From Accumulibacter sp036625275 (lineage in GTDB: Bacteria > Pseudomonadota > Gammaproteobacteria > Burkholderiales > Rhodocyclaceae): DNA of 64,000 nt. The notes below the pieces were generated by a model, which saw only the letters and a program-made list of their open reading frames with translations, was not told where the DNA came from and did not search any database. The stretch lies in assembly GCF_036625275.1 (NCBI RefSeq), contig NZ_JAZKUD010000008.1:33339-97338 (forward strand), written 5' to 3'. Shown here piece after piece: positions 9,695 through 19,531 of the stretch. The translations under genes and the position numbers were made by a program. Numbering within the stretch: the stretch's first letter is position 1; each line of letters begins with the position of its first letter.

Positions 9695-9756
9695 GTCATG
9701 CCTCGTCACTAGTCACTAAGATGAGAACCCTGAATCACTGCTGGAGAGACTCGGAT

Positions 9757-11391
9757 TCATGCCAGATGCTGCCGGCTGAACGCCAGCAGTCCCTGTGTCG
9801 ATGCGTCGAATTTTTCTGCCAGGGGCGGATTGGCAATTGCCGGCAGGATGCTGCTGGCAACGGCCTTGCCAAGCTCGACGCCCCACTGGTCGAAAGAGTT
9901 GAGCCCCCAGATGGCGCCCTGCACAAATACCTTGTGCTCGTACAGTGCAATCAGCGCACCGAGTGTTTGCGGATCAAGGCGGGAAAGCAGCAGTGTCGAT
10001 GATGGCTGATTGCCGGCAAACACCTTGTGCGGCAAGAGGGATTCAAGCGCCGTAGCCGGCATCGTGCCGTGCAATTCGCGACGTGCCTCTTCGGCTGTCT
10101 TGCCGAACGCCAGGGCCGCGCTTTGTGCAAAACAGTTGGCGAGCAAAGCCTCCTGATGACCGGGGAGAGGATAGTCAGAGCGTACGGCAGCGATGAAATC
10201 ACAGGGTACCAGTCGCCCGCCCTGGTGAAGCAGCTGAAAGAAGGCATGCTGGCCATTATTGCCAAGTTCGCCCCAGACGATGGGATTGGATGCACAGGCC
10301 AGTGGCTGCCCGTCGCTGCCGACCGACTTGCCATTGCTTTCCATTTCGAGCTGCTGCAGGAACGACGGGAAATATTTCAGCGACTCGTTGTAGGGCAACA
10401 CCGCATTGTTCGTTGCACCCAGGAAATTGGTGTTCCAGATGCCGATCAGGGCCATCACCACCGGCAGGTTGCGCTCGTAAGGTGTGCTGAAAAAATGTTC
10501 ATCCATACGTTCGGCACCGGCCAGAAGATCAGCGAAAGCGTGCGGACCAATGGCGATCATCAGTGCCAGTCCAACCGCCGACCACAACGAGAAACGTCCG
10601 CCTACCCAGTCCCAGAGGGGAAAGACGGCCTCTGCCCTGATGCCGAACTTGACCGCACGCTCGGGTTTGGCCGTTAGTGCTGCAAAGTGGCGGGACACGG
10701 CAGCGGTGTCGCCGAGGTTGGCCACCAGCCAGTCGCGTGCCGTTTGTGCATTGAGCATGGTTTCCTGCGTGGTGAAAGTCTTGCTGGCAACCAGGAACAA
10801 GGTCGTGCGTGGGTCGAGCGTTTGCAGGAGTGGCGCCAGTTGAGCGCCATCGAGGTTGGAGACGTAATGTACGCCAAGTGCCGGATGCGAGATTGAACGC
10901 AAGGCGTAATCAAGCATTTTTGGCCCCAGGTCAGAACCGCCGATGCCGATATTGACGACATGACGAATCGGCATGCCGGTGAAACCCAGCGCTTGCCCGG
11001 AGCGAATCCTGTCGGCAAAGGCCGCCATCCGCTGACGCGTGGTGATAACTTCGGGCATCACGTCCAGATCGGCACTGGGGAAGGGACTGCTCGATCGCCG
11101 CAGGGCAACATGCAGAACCGACCGATCTTCGCTGGCATTGATTTTCTCCCCGCTGAACATGCGGGAGGTCAACTCGTCCAGTCGGGCCTCACGGGCCAAT
11201 GCGGCCAGCAGGGCAAGTGTTGTCGAATCGATGCGTTGCTTCGAGAAGTCGTAATAGATGCCGTCGTAGCTTAGCGAGAGCGATGCTACACGCCCAGGAT
11301 CGTTGGCAAAAAATTGTCTGAGATGCACCGGCGCGAGCGATAGCCGGTGCGCTTCGATAGCCTTCCAGGAGGCTGAGGCGGTGATGTTCAT
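9757..11391 (-). CDS. pgi: glucose-6-phosphate isomerase
   Basis: The 544-residue enzyme interconverts glucose-6-phosphate and fructose-6-phosphate. Family signatures are present: 'VNIGIGGSDLGPKM' (about residue 147), 'VASKTFTTQETM' (about residue 205) and 'ESNGKSVGSDGQPL', with 'GTNxQHAFFQLLHQG' replaced here by 'GNNGQHAFFQLLHQG'. Length is standard. It is the first gene of the pgi-pgm-glgC-glgA direction and lies 62 bp upstream of pgm. The 280 bp upstream, to the hemerythrin gene, holds no recognisable gene. Confidence 0.95.
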   Translation of the reverse strand: MNITASASWKAIEAHRLSLAPVHLRQFFANDPGRVASLSLSYDGIYYDFSKQRIDSTTLALLAALAREARLDELTSRMFSGEKINASEDRSVLHVALRRSSSPFPSADLDVMPEVITTRQRMAAFADRIRSGQALGFTGMPIRHVVNIGIGGSDLGPKMLDYALRSISHPALGVHYVSNLDGAQLAPLLQTLDPRTTLFLVASKTFTTQETMLNAQTARDWLVANLGDTAAVSRHFAALTAKPERAVKFGIRAEAVFPLWDWVGGRFSLWSAVGLALMIAIGPHAFADLLAGAERMDEHFFSTPYERNLPVVMALIGIWNTNFLGATNNAVLPYNESLKYFPSFLQQLEMESNGKSVGSDGQPLACASNPIVWGELGNNGQHAFFQLLHQGGRLVPCDFIAAVRSDYPLPGHQEALLANCFAQSAALAFGKTAEEARRELHGTMPATALESLLPHKVFAGNQPSSTLLLSRLDPQTLGALIALYEHKVFVQGAIWGLNSFDQWGVELGKAVASSILPAIANPPLAEKFDASTQGLLAFSRQHLA

Positions 11392-11673
11392 GGTCGATGG
11401 AAGCTCATGGATGAGTGATCAGGCCGGTTGCAGACGGCCTGTGGAGGGGGGTGTGACGAAATATGACAGGATATGCCGTTCCGGTTATCAGCTTGCCAGA
11501 ATGCTCGGAAGAACGCAAAAAAGAATGATGGCAGGACATTGCAAAGCACCTGGCGAAATTTTTCCCGGCGAAATCCGATCCTCGCGGGTCACGATGGGCG
11601 CTGTTGACGGGATGCTGGCCGGGTCATCGGCGTGCACTGGGAACGGCCAAGAGGGGGAACGGCCAAGATGGAA

Positions 11674-12117
11674 TCAGATGATCGACGCTGCGGCAGGCAT
11701 GCTGTTGGCAGGTCTCGCCTTGCGGCCACGCACGCTGGCTGCGAAGGGCTTGTCTTCCTCGGAGATATGGCGTTCAAACCAGTACTCGGCATAACGCAGA
11801 AAGGAATGGACATCGCGCGCACCATTGCGCACTTCGTCGAACGCCTTGCGCAGCGACTGCAGATTTTCTCGGTGCACGGCATCGTGATCAAGGAAGTCGA
11901 TGCCGACTTCCCGGGCAATGCGCTTTTCGGTGTTGAAATGGTGCTCCAGATAATCGAGCAGGCGGTCGAACGCAGAAAAAGAGATCGGTTCGCTTCCAAA
12001 GCACGCCCCCTTGAGCGACTCAATTCGCTGAAAGATCTCTTCGTGCTGCGCATCAATTTCCGGGAGATCGATCACTAAGGCCTCCGGCAGCAAACCGGTA
12101 GAATTGATCTCCATCAC
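11674..12117 (-). CDS. bacteriohemerythrin
   Basis: The 147-residue protein belongs to the hemerythrin family of non-heme diiron oxygen-binding proteins. The ligand set is visible: H25 in 'DAQHEEIF', H60 and E64 in 'HHFNTEK', H78 and H82 in 'HDAVH', and H117 and D122 in 'FERHISEED'. The likely role is oxygen storage, delivery or sensing in the cytoplasm. The start is GTG at 12117, with GGAGAG six bases upstream; an ATG follows directly. The C-terminal 20 residues are Arg/Ala-rich and extend past the four-helix core. It lies downstream of lexA in the same direction, 117 bp away. Confidence 0.88.
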   Translation of the reverse strand: MMEINSTGLLPEALVIDLPEIDAQHEEIFQRIESLKGACFGSEPISFSAFDRLLDYLEHHFNTEKRIAREVGIDFLDHDAVHRENLQSLRKAFDEVRNGARDVHSFLRYAEYWFERHISEEDKPFAASVRGRKARPANSMPAAASII

Positions 12118-12234
12118 AATAGGCTCTCCAGGAAAGGTTCAACCATTCTCTTGATACAGTATAAAAAAAGAGCGTGAACAATTCCACAAAAATCAGCATT
12201 TTCTTAAGCAGACGGCAGTCAGTCGAGAGCGCAC

Positions 12235-12846
12235 TCACATCGACTCACGACCGCGGATCAGGCCGACCACCACGCCTTCGATGGCCAGTGTACGGGTGCC
12301 CGTGTTGACGGTGATCGGCGCAAAATCGGGATGCTCGGCGATCAGTTGGATCATGTCGCCCTGCTGGTGAAAACGCTTGACCGTCACCTCGTCATCCAGC
12401 CTGGCCACGACAATCTGGCCATGGTGCGCTTCGCTGCTGCGGTGCACGGCGAGCAGGTCACCCTCCAGAATTCCGGCGTCATGCATCGACATGCCGTGCA
12501 CGCGCAACAGGAAATCGGCACGCGGGCTGAACAGGCCGGGATCAAGGGTATAACGACGTTGAATGTTTTCCACGGCCAGTATTGGACTGCCGGCAGCCAC
12601 GTTGCCGATCAATGGCAGTCCAAGTTGTTCGACCAGCCGAATTCCCCGCGCCGAGCCCGGTTCAAGGATGATGGTGCCTTTCCTGGCGAGCGCTCTGAGG
12701 TGTTCTTCAGCCGCATTATGCGAGGCAAAGCCAAAGGCATGGGCAATCTCGGCCCGCGTCGGTGGCGCGCCAAGGTTCTCCAGGGTGTCGCGGATAAAGT
12801 CGAGTATTTCCCTCTGTCGCGGGGTAAGCGGTATCACTTTGAGCAT
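12235..12846 (-). CDS. lexA: LexA repressor
   Basis: The 203-residue repressor of the SOS response has an N-terminal winged helix ('TPRQREILDFIRDTLENLG') and a C-terminal S24 protease domain. The self-cleavage site is A85-G86 in 'VAAGSP'. The catalytic dyad is S120 ('HGMSMHD') and K157 ('EVTVKRF'). Length and motif spacing are those of proteobacterial LexA. An SOS box 25 bp upstream of the start points to autoregulation. No recA or imuB-type gene adjoins it here. Confidence 0.95.
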   Translation of the reverse strand: MLKVIPLTPRQREILDFIRDTLENLGAPPTRAEIAHAFGFASHNAAEEHLRALARKGTIILEPGSARGIRLVEQLGLPLIGNVAAGSPILAVENIQRRYTLDPGLFSPRADFLLRVHGMSMHDAGILEGDLLAVHRSSEAHHGQIVVARLDDEVTVKRFHQQGDMIQLIAEHPDFAPITVNTGTRTLAIEGVVVGLIRGRESM

Positions 12847-12870
12847 GGCCGTGGCCTTCCATCGTCAAGG

Positions 12871-12886
12871 CTGTATCTCCATACAG
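12871..12886 (-). promoter_or_regulatory. SOS box (LexA operator) upstream of lexA
   Basis: The 16-bp site CTGTATGGAGATACAG (minus strand) matches the CTGT-N8-ACAG LexA operator with perfect CTGTAT/ATACAG arms. It lies 25 bp upstream of the lexA start codon, the normal autoregulatory position. Confidence 0.85.
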
Positions 12887-12990
12887 ATTATCACGTAAAG
12901 GCAAGTGGTGACAGTAGGCTTGGGGGTCCGGACAGGGTAAATTTCTTCTCTTCGAGCGATCGTCATTCCTGCCGGGGATTGCTGTTCCGG

Positions 12991-14451
12991 TCAGAGCAGC
13001 GGACTCATCACTTGCACGGCATTTTCGAGCACGCGACGCCAGTGTGGGCGCGCACGCCATTGTCCCAGCAGCAGGGGTCGTGAGCGCGATTCGTAATGGC
13101 GTTGCAGTTCGCGGACTTCGGCCGAGAATTGCTGGTCGTAGACGATCAGCGAAACTTCGAAGTTGAGTTCGAAGCTGCGCAGATCAAGATTGACGGTGCC
13201 AAAGATCGTCACCTGCTCATCAATGACCATGCTTTTGGTATGCAGCAGACCGTCTGTGAAATGCAGGATGATGATGCCGACGGCCAGCAGGTCATCGTTG
13301 TAGGCGTCGCTGGCGTAGCGGACGAGCCAGGAATCGATTTTCTGGGGAACGATCAGAATGACACGTACGCCACGTGCAGCCGCCGAGCGAAGCGCAACCA
13401 GCAGCATTTCACTGGGAACGAAATAGGGTGTGGTCAGAACGATCTCGCGCCTGGCCGCGTAGATTGCCGTGAGCAGCAGCGCCTCGATGTGGCGGGTCGA
13501 GGCCTGCGGGCCAGACGGGAAGATCTGCACCTGGCTGTTACCGGCGAGCGACAGTGCGGGTGCCTGCGGCGGTGCGAAATCACCACCGGACTGCAGGACG
13601 GTCAGCGATAGCGACACTGCTTCGAGAGCCCAGGCCGCCGGACCTTCGATCCGGACCATCGCATCGACCCATTCGCCGACACCGGCGCTCTGCTTGAAGA
13701 AGCGTGGGTCGGCGATATTCATGCTGCCAGTATAGGCAAGGCGGCGGTCGATGACGGCGATTTTGCGATGATCACGCAGGTCGAGGCGGACGAACAGAAC
13801 GCGCAGGGGATTGACCGGCAGGACTTCGACGATCTCGACGCCGGCGGTCCGCAGCCGTTCGATCGCTGTACTGCGAAAAAAGGAGCGACTGCCAAGCGAA
13901 TCCATCAGTGCGCGGCAGAAGACGCCGCGGCCTGCGGCATTGACCAGCGCGGTGACCAGATCATCGACGAAGCCGCCGGCACTCCAGATGTAGAACTCCA
14001 GGTGCACCGTACTGCAGGCGGCGTCGATGTCGGCAATCAGCGTGCGCATGATCGACTCACTGTCGACGAGCAGTTGCAGTCGATGGCCACCCATCAGCGG
14101 CAGGCCGGCAAGACCGGTTGCGAGCCGGCTGATACTCTCCGCTCCGCTGGCGAGGGTGGCGGGCGCAACCACGTCTTTTACCGGCATATTCCCGGCCCAG
14201 CGCAGGATCTGTGGTTGCAGGGTAATGGCCCGCTGCATCCAGGTCCTGCCGAGACGGCGTTCGCCGATCAGCAGATACGCCAGTGCGCCGATGGCCGGCA
14301 GAAGAATGACCAGTAGCAGCCACGCCAGCGCCGTGCCGTGTGAACTTCGCCGCGAAAAGATGCGCAGCGAAACCGCCAGTGCCAGTGCCAGATAGACGAA
14401 AGAAAGAAGACTGAAAACCATGTAGGGCAGTATGAGACTGTTGCACCGCAT
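12991..14451 (-). CDS. cls: cardiolipin synthase, phospholipase-D superfamily
   Basis: The 486-residue membrane enzyme joins two phosphatidylglycerol molecules into cardiolipin. Two N-terminal transmembrane helices ('FSLLSFVYLALALAVSL' and 'ALAWLLLVILLPAIGALAYL') precede two PLD domains with intact HKD motifs: 'DHRKIAVID' (about residue 228) and 'HTKSMVID' (about residue 405). The domain layout and length fit ClsA-type synthases. No clear ribosome site is visible before the first ATG, and an internal ATG 10 codons later could be the true start. The gene is convergent with nothing and stands alone. Confidence 0.9.
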   Translation of the reverse strand: MRCNSLILPYMVFSLLSFVYLALALAVSLRIFSRRSSHGTALAWLLLVILLPAIGALAYLLIGERRLGRTWMQRAITLQPQILRWAGNMPVKDVVAPATLASGAESISRLATGLAGLPLMGGHRLQLLVDSESIMRTLIADIDAACSTVHLEFYIWSAGGFVDDLVTALVNAAGRGVFCRALMDSLGSRSFFRSTAIERLRTAGVEIVEVLPVNPLRVLFVRLDLRDHRKIAVIDRRLAYTGSMNIADPRFFKQSAGVGEWVDAMVRIEGPAAWALEAVSLSLTVLQSGGDFAPPQAPALSLAGNSQVQIFPSGPQASTRHIEALLLTAIYAARREIVLTTPYFVPSEMLLVALRSAAARGVRVILIVPQKIDSWLVRYASDAYNDDLLAVGIIILHFTDGLLHTKSMVIDEQVTIFGTVNLDLRSFELNFEVSLIVYDQQFSAEVRELQRHYESRSRPLLLGQWRARPHWRRVLENAVQVMSPLL

Positions 14452-14689
14452 GGGTCAACGTGATGCAGCACGGCAGTTCGCGACGTTTTCGCTCTGATCG
14501 GGCGACTTGCCGGCTCGCACGCCAAGGGCATCCTCAGCGCCGAGGAGTTCGCTGCCCAAAAGACGGAACTCTTGACTTGAGCCGGACCTGGGATTTGGTG
14601 ACAATAGCAAATGATGCTGCGCTCACCCGACCTGTTGAGCGTACCTGGCCATCGGTCACCAGACCCTTTGCCACAGTGAGGAGAGAGCA

Positions 14690-16930
14690 ATGCCCGATTT
14701 GAATGATGACCTGGTCTTCGTCGAAGACGACGGGCCTGGGCGCGATAACGACGGAGCGGCCTGTCCGTGGCGAATTCTGGTGGTGGACGACGATCCGGGC
14801 GTGCATGAGGCGACCCGCTTTGCTCTTGCCAACATCATCATTCTTGATCGTCCTCTGGCGCTGTTTCATGCCAGTTCGGGAGCCGAGGCCGTGGCCCTGC
14901 TGCGGGTGACGGAGAAAATCGCGGTGGTTCTCCTCGACGTGGTCATGGAAACTGACGATGCCGGCCTGCGCATGGTCGACACCATTCGCAACGAGCTCAA
15001 ACTTGCCAACTGTCGCATCATCCTGCGCACCGGCCAGCCGGGCCAGGCGCCCGAGGCCGAGACGATCACCCGCTACGACATCAACGACTACAAGACCAAG
15101 AGCGAACTGACCCAGAACAGGCTGTTCATCACCCTCACCACGGCGATCCGTTCCTACGACCAGTTGCTGCGCCTGGATGCCACCCGCCGGGGTCTGGAAA
15201 AGATCGTCGCTGCCAGTAACCAGTTCATCGCCGCGCAGGGATTGCAAAGCTTTGCCGACGGCGTCATTACCCAGATTGCTGGCCTGCTCGGCATCGAGCC
15301 GGAGGGTCTGGTCTGCTGCGCTGCCGCCCAGGACCACTCCGCGGTCAATGGTCGCCGCGAGTTTTACATCATTGCCGCTGCCGGCCATTTCCGCACGCTC
15401 ATCCAGCGGCGCCTGTGCGAGATCGACGACCCACGCATTCTCGGTCAACTGATGATGGCGCTGAAGGAACGCCGCAGCCTCATCGAGCCTGACAACATCA
15501 CGCTCTATTTCGCCAAGACCTCTGCAGAGGGTTTCGCGGCCTTTATCGATTCGGCCCGGCCCATCAGTGACGTGGATCAGGAACTGCTCAAGGTCTTCTG
15601 CACGAACATCGCACTCTGTGCGAAAAACATCGAGCTGGTGACGAAATTGCGCCGTGATGCCCTCTTCGACCGGCAGTTGGGCCTGCCCAACCGCACGGCA
15701 CTGATTTGCGAACTCGACCAGTGCATGATGATGCAACAGGAGAGCGGCTGCGCCCTGGCCATCGTCGACATCGACCAGTTTGCTTTGGCCAACGATTTGC
15801 TTGGTCACGACTACGGCGACGCCCTGCTCAAGGCGACCGCCCAGCGCCTGGGGGAACACCTCCCAGCCAACGTCTTCATCGCCCGCCTCGCCGGCGATGC
15901 CTTCGCGGTCATGGGTCCGAAAATCGCGGTCAACGGGGAAATTCTCCAGGCCTGTTTTCAGACTCCGTTCGTGATCGAGGGAGTGCACCAGCCAGTATCC
16001 GTCTGTGTCGGCATCACGCTGTTGGAGGGCGGTGGCCGTTCCGGGATCGAGTACATCAGAGACAGCTACCTGGCTCTGAAACAGGCAAAAACCGCTGGCC
16101 TGGGGCAGACGGTGCTCTTCTCCCAGGAACTCGGCAGCGCAGTTCGGGAGCGCGCGCATCTGCTGCGCGACCTTCGCCTGTCCTTCGAGCAGAAGCAATT
16201 GTTCCTCACCTATCAGCCCCAGATCGAACTGAGTTCCGGCCGCATCATCGGCGTCGAGGCCCTGATGCGCTGGCGCCGCGAAGATGGTGCTCTGGTGCCA
16301 CCGGAAAGCTTCATTCCCATTGCCGAGCAATCGGGTCTGATCGTTGATATGGGTCATTGGCTGCTGCAGACGGCCCTCCAGGCCCTGCAGCGTTTTCGCG
16401 TCGCTGGCTGTACGGACTTGCGGATGGCAGTGAACATCTCGCCGGTACAGCTTCGCCAACCGGGTTTCGTCGAATCGGTCAGCGAGTCTCTGCTCCTGAC
16501 CCGGAGCAGACCCGCCGATCTGGAACTGGAAATCACCGAATCGGTTGCCGTCGGCGGCCTCGAACCCGTCATTGCCCTGCTCAAACGCCTGCGTGCCATG
16601 GGAGTCACGGTGGCCATCGACGATTTCGGTACCGGCTACTCGTCCCTGTCCTACCTCGACAAGCTGCCGGCCGACCGTCTCAAGCTCGACCGCAGCTTCG
16701 TCCGCGCCCTTGAACGCGACGACAACGGTACGCGCATCGCCCGCATGATCATCGTTCTCGGCCGGGAACTGGGTTTGCAGGTCATTGCCGAAGGCGTCGA
16801 GAACCAGAAACTGGAGGAACTGGTCATGGCACTGGGTTGCAACGAGACCCAAGGCTACCATTATGGCTACCCGATGCAGGAAAGCGAATTCATTGCCTGG
16901 CATGCCCGGTATAAAGGAGAACATGCTTGA
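14690..16930 (+). CDS. response regulator with DUF3369-like, degenerate GGDEF and EAL domains (c-di-GMP phosphodiesterase)
   Basis: The 746-residue protein begins with a receiver domain ('WRILVVDDDPGVHE', phospho-acceptor D83 in 'VVLLDVVME'). A region resembling DUF3369 / a GAF-like sensor follows (about residues 160-310). The GGDEF domain has the signature loop changed to 'LAGDAF' (about residue 402), so cyclase activity is unlikely. The EAL domain is complete ('GVEALMRW', 'ELEITESV', 'DDFGTGYSSLSYL', 'AEGVEN'). The likely role is c-di-GMP breakdown under control of a kinase. The start has GAGGAGAGAG just upstream. A histidine-kinase tail remnant follows immediately. Confidence 0.9.
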   Translation: MPDLNDDLVFVEDDGPGRDNDGAACPWRILVVDDDPGVHEATRFALANIIILDRPLALFHASSGAEAVALLRVTEKIAVVLLDVVMETDDAGLRMVDTIRNELKLANCRIILRTGQPGQAPEAETITRYDINDYKTKSELTQNRLFITLTTAIRSYDQLLRLDATRRGLEKIVAASNQFIAAQGLQSFADGVITQIAGLLGIEPEGLVCCAAAQDHSAVNGRREFYIIAAAGHFRTLIQRRLCEIDDPRILGQLMMALKERRSLIEPDNITLYFAKTSAEGFAAFIDSARPISDVDQELLKVFCTNIALCAKNIELVTKLRRDALFDRQLGLPNRTALICELDQCMMMQQESGCALAIVDIDQFALANDLLGHDYGDALLKATAQRLGEHLPANVFIARLAGDAFAVMGPKIAVNGEILQACFQTPFVIEGVHQPVSVCVGITLLEGGGRSGIEYIRDSYLALKQAKTAGLGQTVLFSQELGSAVRERAHLLRDLRLSFEQKQLFLTYQPQIELSSGRIIGVEALMRWRREDGALVPPESFIPIAEQSGLIVDMGHWLLQTALQALQRFRVAGCTDLRMAVNISPVQLRQPGFVESVSESLLLTRSRPADLELEITESVAVGGLEPVIALLKRLRAMGVTVAIDDFGTGYSSLSYLDKLPADRLKLDRSFVRALERDDNGTRIARMIIVLGRELGLQVIAEGVENQKLEELVMALGCNETQGYHYGYPMQESEFIAWHARYKGEHA

Positions 16931-17047
16931 AACGCTCGGCTCTCGACTGATGGCTCGAGGCTCCAGGTCGACAGCGTAGCCGGTGCCAGTACCCCCTTTA
17001 CGATCAGCCTGCCACTCGTCGCACCGGCCATGCCGGCTGCCGCCTGA
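16931..17047 (+). pseudogene. C-terminal remnant of a sensor histidine kinase
   Basis: Right after the EAL gene, one plus-strand frame reads 'LQVDSVAGASTPFTISLPLV' and runs to a TGA at 17045-17047. This is the G2-box tail of HATPase_c domains (usual form S-x-x-G-x-G-T-x-F-x-I-x-L-P). No start codon, ATP-binding N-box or dimerisation domain is present. It looks like the end of a deleted kinase that may once have paired with the upstream response regulator. Recognition rests on about 25 residues. Confidence 0.5.
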
Positions 17048-17067
17048 TTACCCCTGCCCGGAGCCAT

Positions 17068-18759
17068 TCAGGCAGCCCGTGTCTTGCAGCCAACGCCAGC
17101 GCTTGCGGTCAGTCGATTGACGCCATTCACCAGGGCCCGGATCGACGCGGTCACGATGTTCGCATCGATGCCCACACCGTAACATTCGCCAGCGCTGCCG
17201 GCGCGCGTCAGTTCCATGAATGCACAGGCACTGGCATCGCTGCCGCCGCTGCTCATCGAGCGTTCTTCATAGCTGCGCACCTGCACGACCAGACCGGCGC
17301 CGCGCAGTGCCTGCACCGCTGCATCGATCGGACCATTGCCTTCGCCGGCCAGCAGGTGCGCCCGCCCGTCGATCTCGACGCTGAGGCGGATGCCCTGGGC
17401 GCTGCCATGCTCGAAAAGGTGGTGTTCGAGGTAGCGCACGGGATGATCGACGCCGAGATAGGTCCCGGAGAACAATTTCCAGATGTCGGCGGCGCTCATT
17501 TCTCCACCATGGCTATCGGTATGCGCCTGCACCACCCGCGAAAACTCGACCTGCAGGCGACGCGGCAGAACCACACCGTATTCGGCCTCGAGCAGATAGG
17601 CGATGCCGCCTTTTCCGGACTGGCTATTGACCCGGATCACTGAATCGTAGCTGCGGCCGACGTCGGCCGGGTCGATCGGCAGATAGGGAATGCTCCACGC
17701 GGCATCGGGCTGCTGCACGGCAAAACCTTTCCGGATCGCATCCTGGTGCGATCCGGAAAAAGCCGTGAACACCAGGTCGCCGACGTAGGGATGGCGCGGG
17801 TGGATCGGCAGGCGGTTGCAGTGCTCGACGGTACGCGCGACGGCGTTGATGTCCGAGAAATCGAGACCCGGCGGCACGCCTTGGGTGTACAGATTGAGCG
17901 CCAGGGTGACGAGGTCGACGTTGCCGGTACGTTCGCCATTGCCGAAAAGGCAACCCTCGACGCGCTCGGCGCCGGCCATCATCGCCAACTCGGCAGCCGC
18001 CACCGCCGTACCGCGGTCGTTGTGCGGATGCACGCTGAGGATGATGCTGTCACGGCGCGCGAGGTGGCGGTGCATCCACTCGATCTGATCGGCGTAGACG
18101 TTGGGCGTCGTCACCTCGACCGTGGTCGGCAGATTGAGGATCACCTGGTCCTTTGGAGTCGCGCCCCAGGCGGCGGTCACCGCGTCGCAGATTTCGAGGG
18201 CAAAATCGAGCTCGGTGGCGGTGAAGGTTTCCGGGCTGTATTCGAGCACCCATTCAGTCTCCGGCTGTGCGTCGGTGAGTTCCCTGATCAGGCGTACGGC
18301 GGCGACCGCCATCTCCACGACCTCGCTCTTGCTCAGCGCAAAGACATTCTCCCGGAACGGTTTCGAGGTGGCATTATAGACATGCACGATGGCCCGCCGC
18401 GCTCCTCTGAGCGATTCAATGCTGCGACGGATCAGGTGCTCGCGAGCCTGCGTGAGCACTTCGATGCTGACATCGTCGGGCACATGGCCGCCTTCGATCA
18501 ACTCGCGAACGAAGTCGAAATCGGTCTGTGAGGCGGAAGGGAAGGCCACCTCGATTTCCTTGAAACCGATCTTGCAGAGGGTGCGGAACAGGCGCATCTT
18601 GCGTTCCGCGTTCATCGGCTCGAAAAGGGCCTGGTTGCCGTCGCGCAGATCGGTGCTCATCCAGATCGGTGCCGCGCTGAGGGTCCGACCCGGCCATTGA
18701 CGATCAGTGAGTTTGACCGCCGGGAAAGGACTGTACTTGAGTGAAGGATTGTTCAACAT
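17068..18759 (-). CDS. leuA: 2-isopropylmalate synthase
   Basis: The 563-residue enzyme condenses acetyl-CoA with 2-oxoisovalerate, the first committed step of leucine synthesis. The HMGL-like barrel has 'STDLRDGNQALFEPM' (about residue 35) and the metal motif 'SVHPHNDRGTAVA' (about residue 245). A C-terminal LeuA regulatory domain follows ('GNGPIDAAVQALR'). Length and the 'MLNNPSLKYSPFP' start fit the second LeuA type that is common in proteobacteria. It is divergent from an Lrp-family regulator at 18925, which may control it. Confidence 0.93.
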   Translation of the reverse strand: MLNNPSLKYSPFPAVKLTDRQWPGRTLSAAPIWMSTDLRDGNQALFEPMNAERKMRLFRTLCKIGFKEIEVAFPSASQTDFDFVRELIEGGHVPDDVSIEVLTQAREHLIRRSIESLRGARRAIVHVYNATSKPFRENVFALSKSEVVEMAVAAVRLIRELTDAQPETEWVLEYSPETFTATELDFALEICDAVTAAWGATPKDQVILNLPTTVEVTTPNVYADQIEWMHRHLARRDSIILSVHPHNDRGTAVAAAELAMMAGAERVEGCLFGNGERTGNVDLVTLALNLYTQGVPPGLDFSDINAVARTVEHCNRLPIHPRHPYVGDLVFTAFSGSHQDAIRKGFAVQQPDAAWSIPYLPIDPADVGRSYDSVIRVNSQSGKGGIAYLLEAEYGVVLPRRLQVEFSRVVQAHTDSHGGEMSAADIWKLFSGTYLGVDHPVRYLEHHLFEHGSAQGIRLSVEIDGRAHLLAGEGNGPIDAAVQALRGAGLVVQVRSYEERSMSSGGSDASACAFMELTRAGSAGECYGVGIDANIVTASIRALVNGVNRLTASAGVGCKTRAA

Positions 18760-18924
18760 GATCGTGGGCTCCTGAGTGTTGGCTGACAGGACAAGATGCT
18801 ACGCAGGATTGCCCGGCAGGTGTTTGCGTTTTTGTGCGCATTTCCCTGCACATATGGCAGATTATTGCTTAAAATCTAGTTATAGAAGCAGGTTCTGTGG
18901 TCAATCGTCCGCACAGGAGACTTC

Positions 18925-19398
18925 ATGGTCCTTGATCGCTTTGACCGGCAGATTCTGCAGGTCCTGCAGCAGGAGGGGCGCATCAGCAATCAGGAACTCG
19001 CCGACCGGATCGGCCTTTCGCCATCACCCTGTCTGCGTCGCGTCCGTGCCCTCGAAGAAGCCGGCCTGATCACCGGCTACCGTGCGCTGCTCGATGCCAG
19101 GGCTCTCGGGTTGTCACTGATGGCGCTGATCCACATTTCGATGGACCAACACACGCCCGAGCGTTTCAGTCACCTCGAAGCGGCCATCCGCGAAATTCCC
19201 GAGGTCATGGAATGCCTGCTGATTACCGGCCAGGCCGCCGATTATCAGCTCAAGGTGGTGGTCAAGGACATGGATGCCTACCAGGACCTGCTGCTCAATC
19301 GCATTACCGGCATTCAGGGGGTGACCGGCGTGCATTCGAGCTTCGTGTTGCGCCGGGTGGTGGACAAGACCGCCTTGCCGGTTGGCGGCAAACCGTGA
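18925..19398 (+). CDS. Lrp/AsnC-family transcriptional regulator
   Basis: The 157-residue regulator has an N-terminal winged helix ('LDRFDRQILQVLQQEGRISN', 'LADRIGLSPSPCLRRVRALE') and a C-terminal RAM/AsnC ligand domain ('ALIHISMDQHTPERF', 'LLITGQAADYQLKVVVKDMD'). A ribosome site (AGGAG) precedes the ATG. It is divergent from leuA with 165 bp between starts, an arrangement that suggests control of leuA by an amino acid ligand. I see an AT-rich patch near 18857-18890 but no convincing Lrp operator. Confidence 0.9.
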   Translation: MVLDRFDRQILQVLQQEGRISNQELADRIGLSPSPCLRRVRALEEAGLITGYRALLDARALGLSLMALIHISMDQHTPERFSHLEAAIREIPEVMECLLITGQAADYQLKVVVKDMDAYQDLLLNRITGIQGVTGVHSSFVLRRVVDKTALPVGGKP

Positions 19399-19531
19399 GG
19401 CCAAGCATTGCCTGGAAACGCGGTTGGCACTGTGTCAGGGGATCGCCTCAGACGCATCGGTCGAAGCTTCTGGCCATGGCTGCGCAACCGTCGACACGGT
19501 CATTGACGGGGCACCCTCTTCCCTGTACGGC

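Noticed and set aside
12140..12180. Possible second SOS box or promoter (GATACAGTATA) between lexA and the hemerythrin gene
   Set aside because: Only one CTGT/ACAG half matches, and no -35 element sits at a suitable distance.
14534..16924. A 796-codon minus-strand open frame opposite the REC-EAL regulator
   Set aside because: It mirrors the real gene in a GC-rich region. The plus-strand product has clear REC and EAL motifs, while the minus product has no recognisable domain and no ribosome site.
18850..18890. Lrp operator between leuA and the Lrp-type gene
   Set aside because: CAGATTATTGCTTAA matches the Lrp consensus at too few positions to call.
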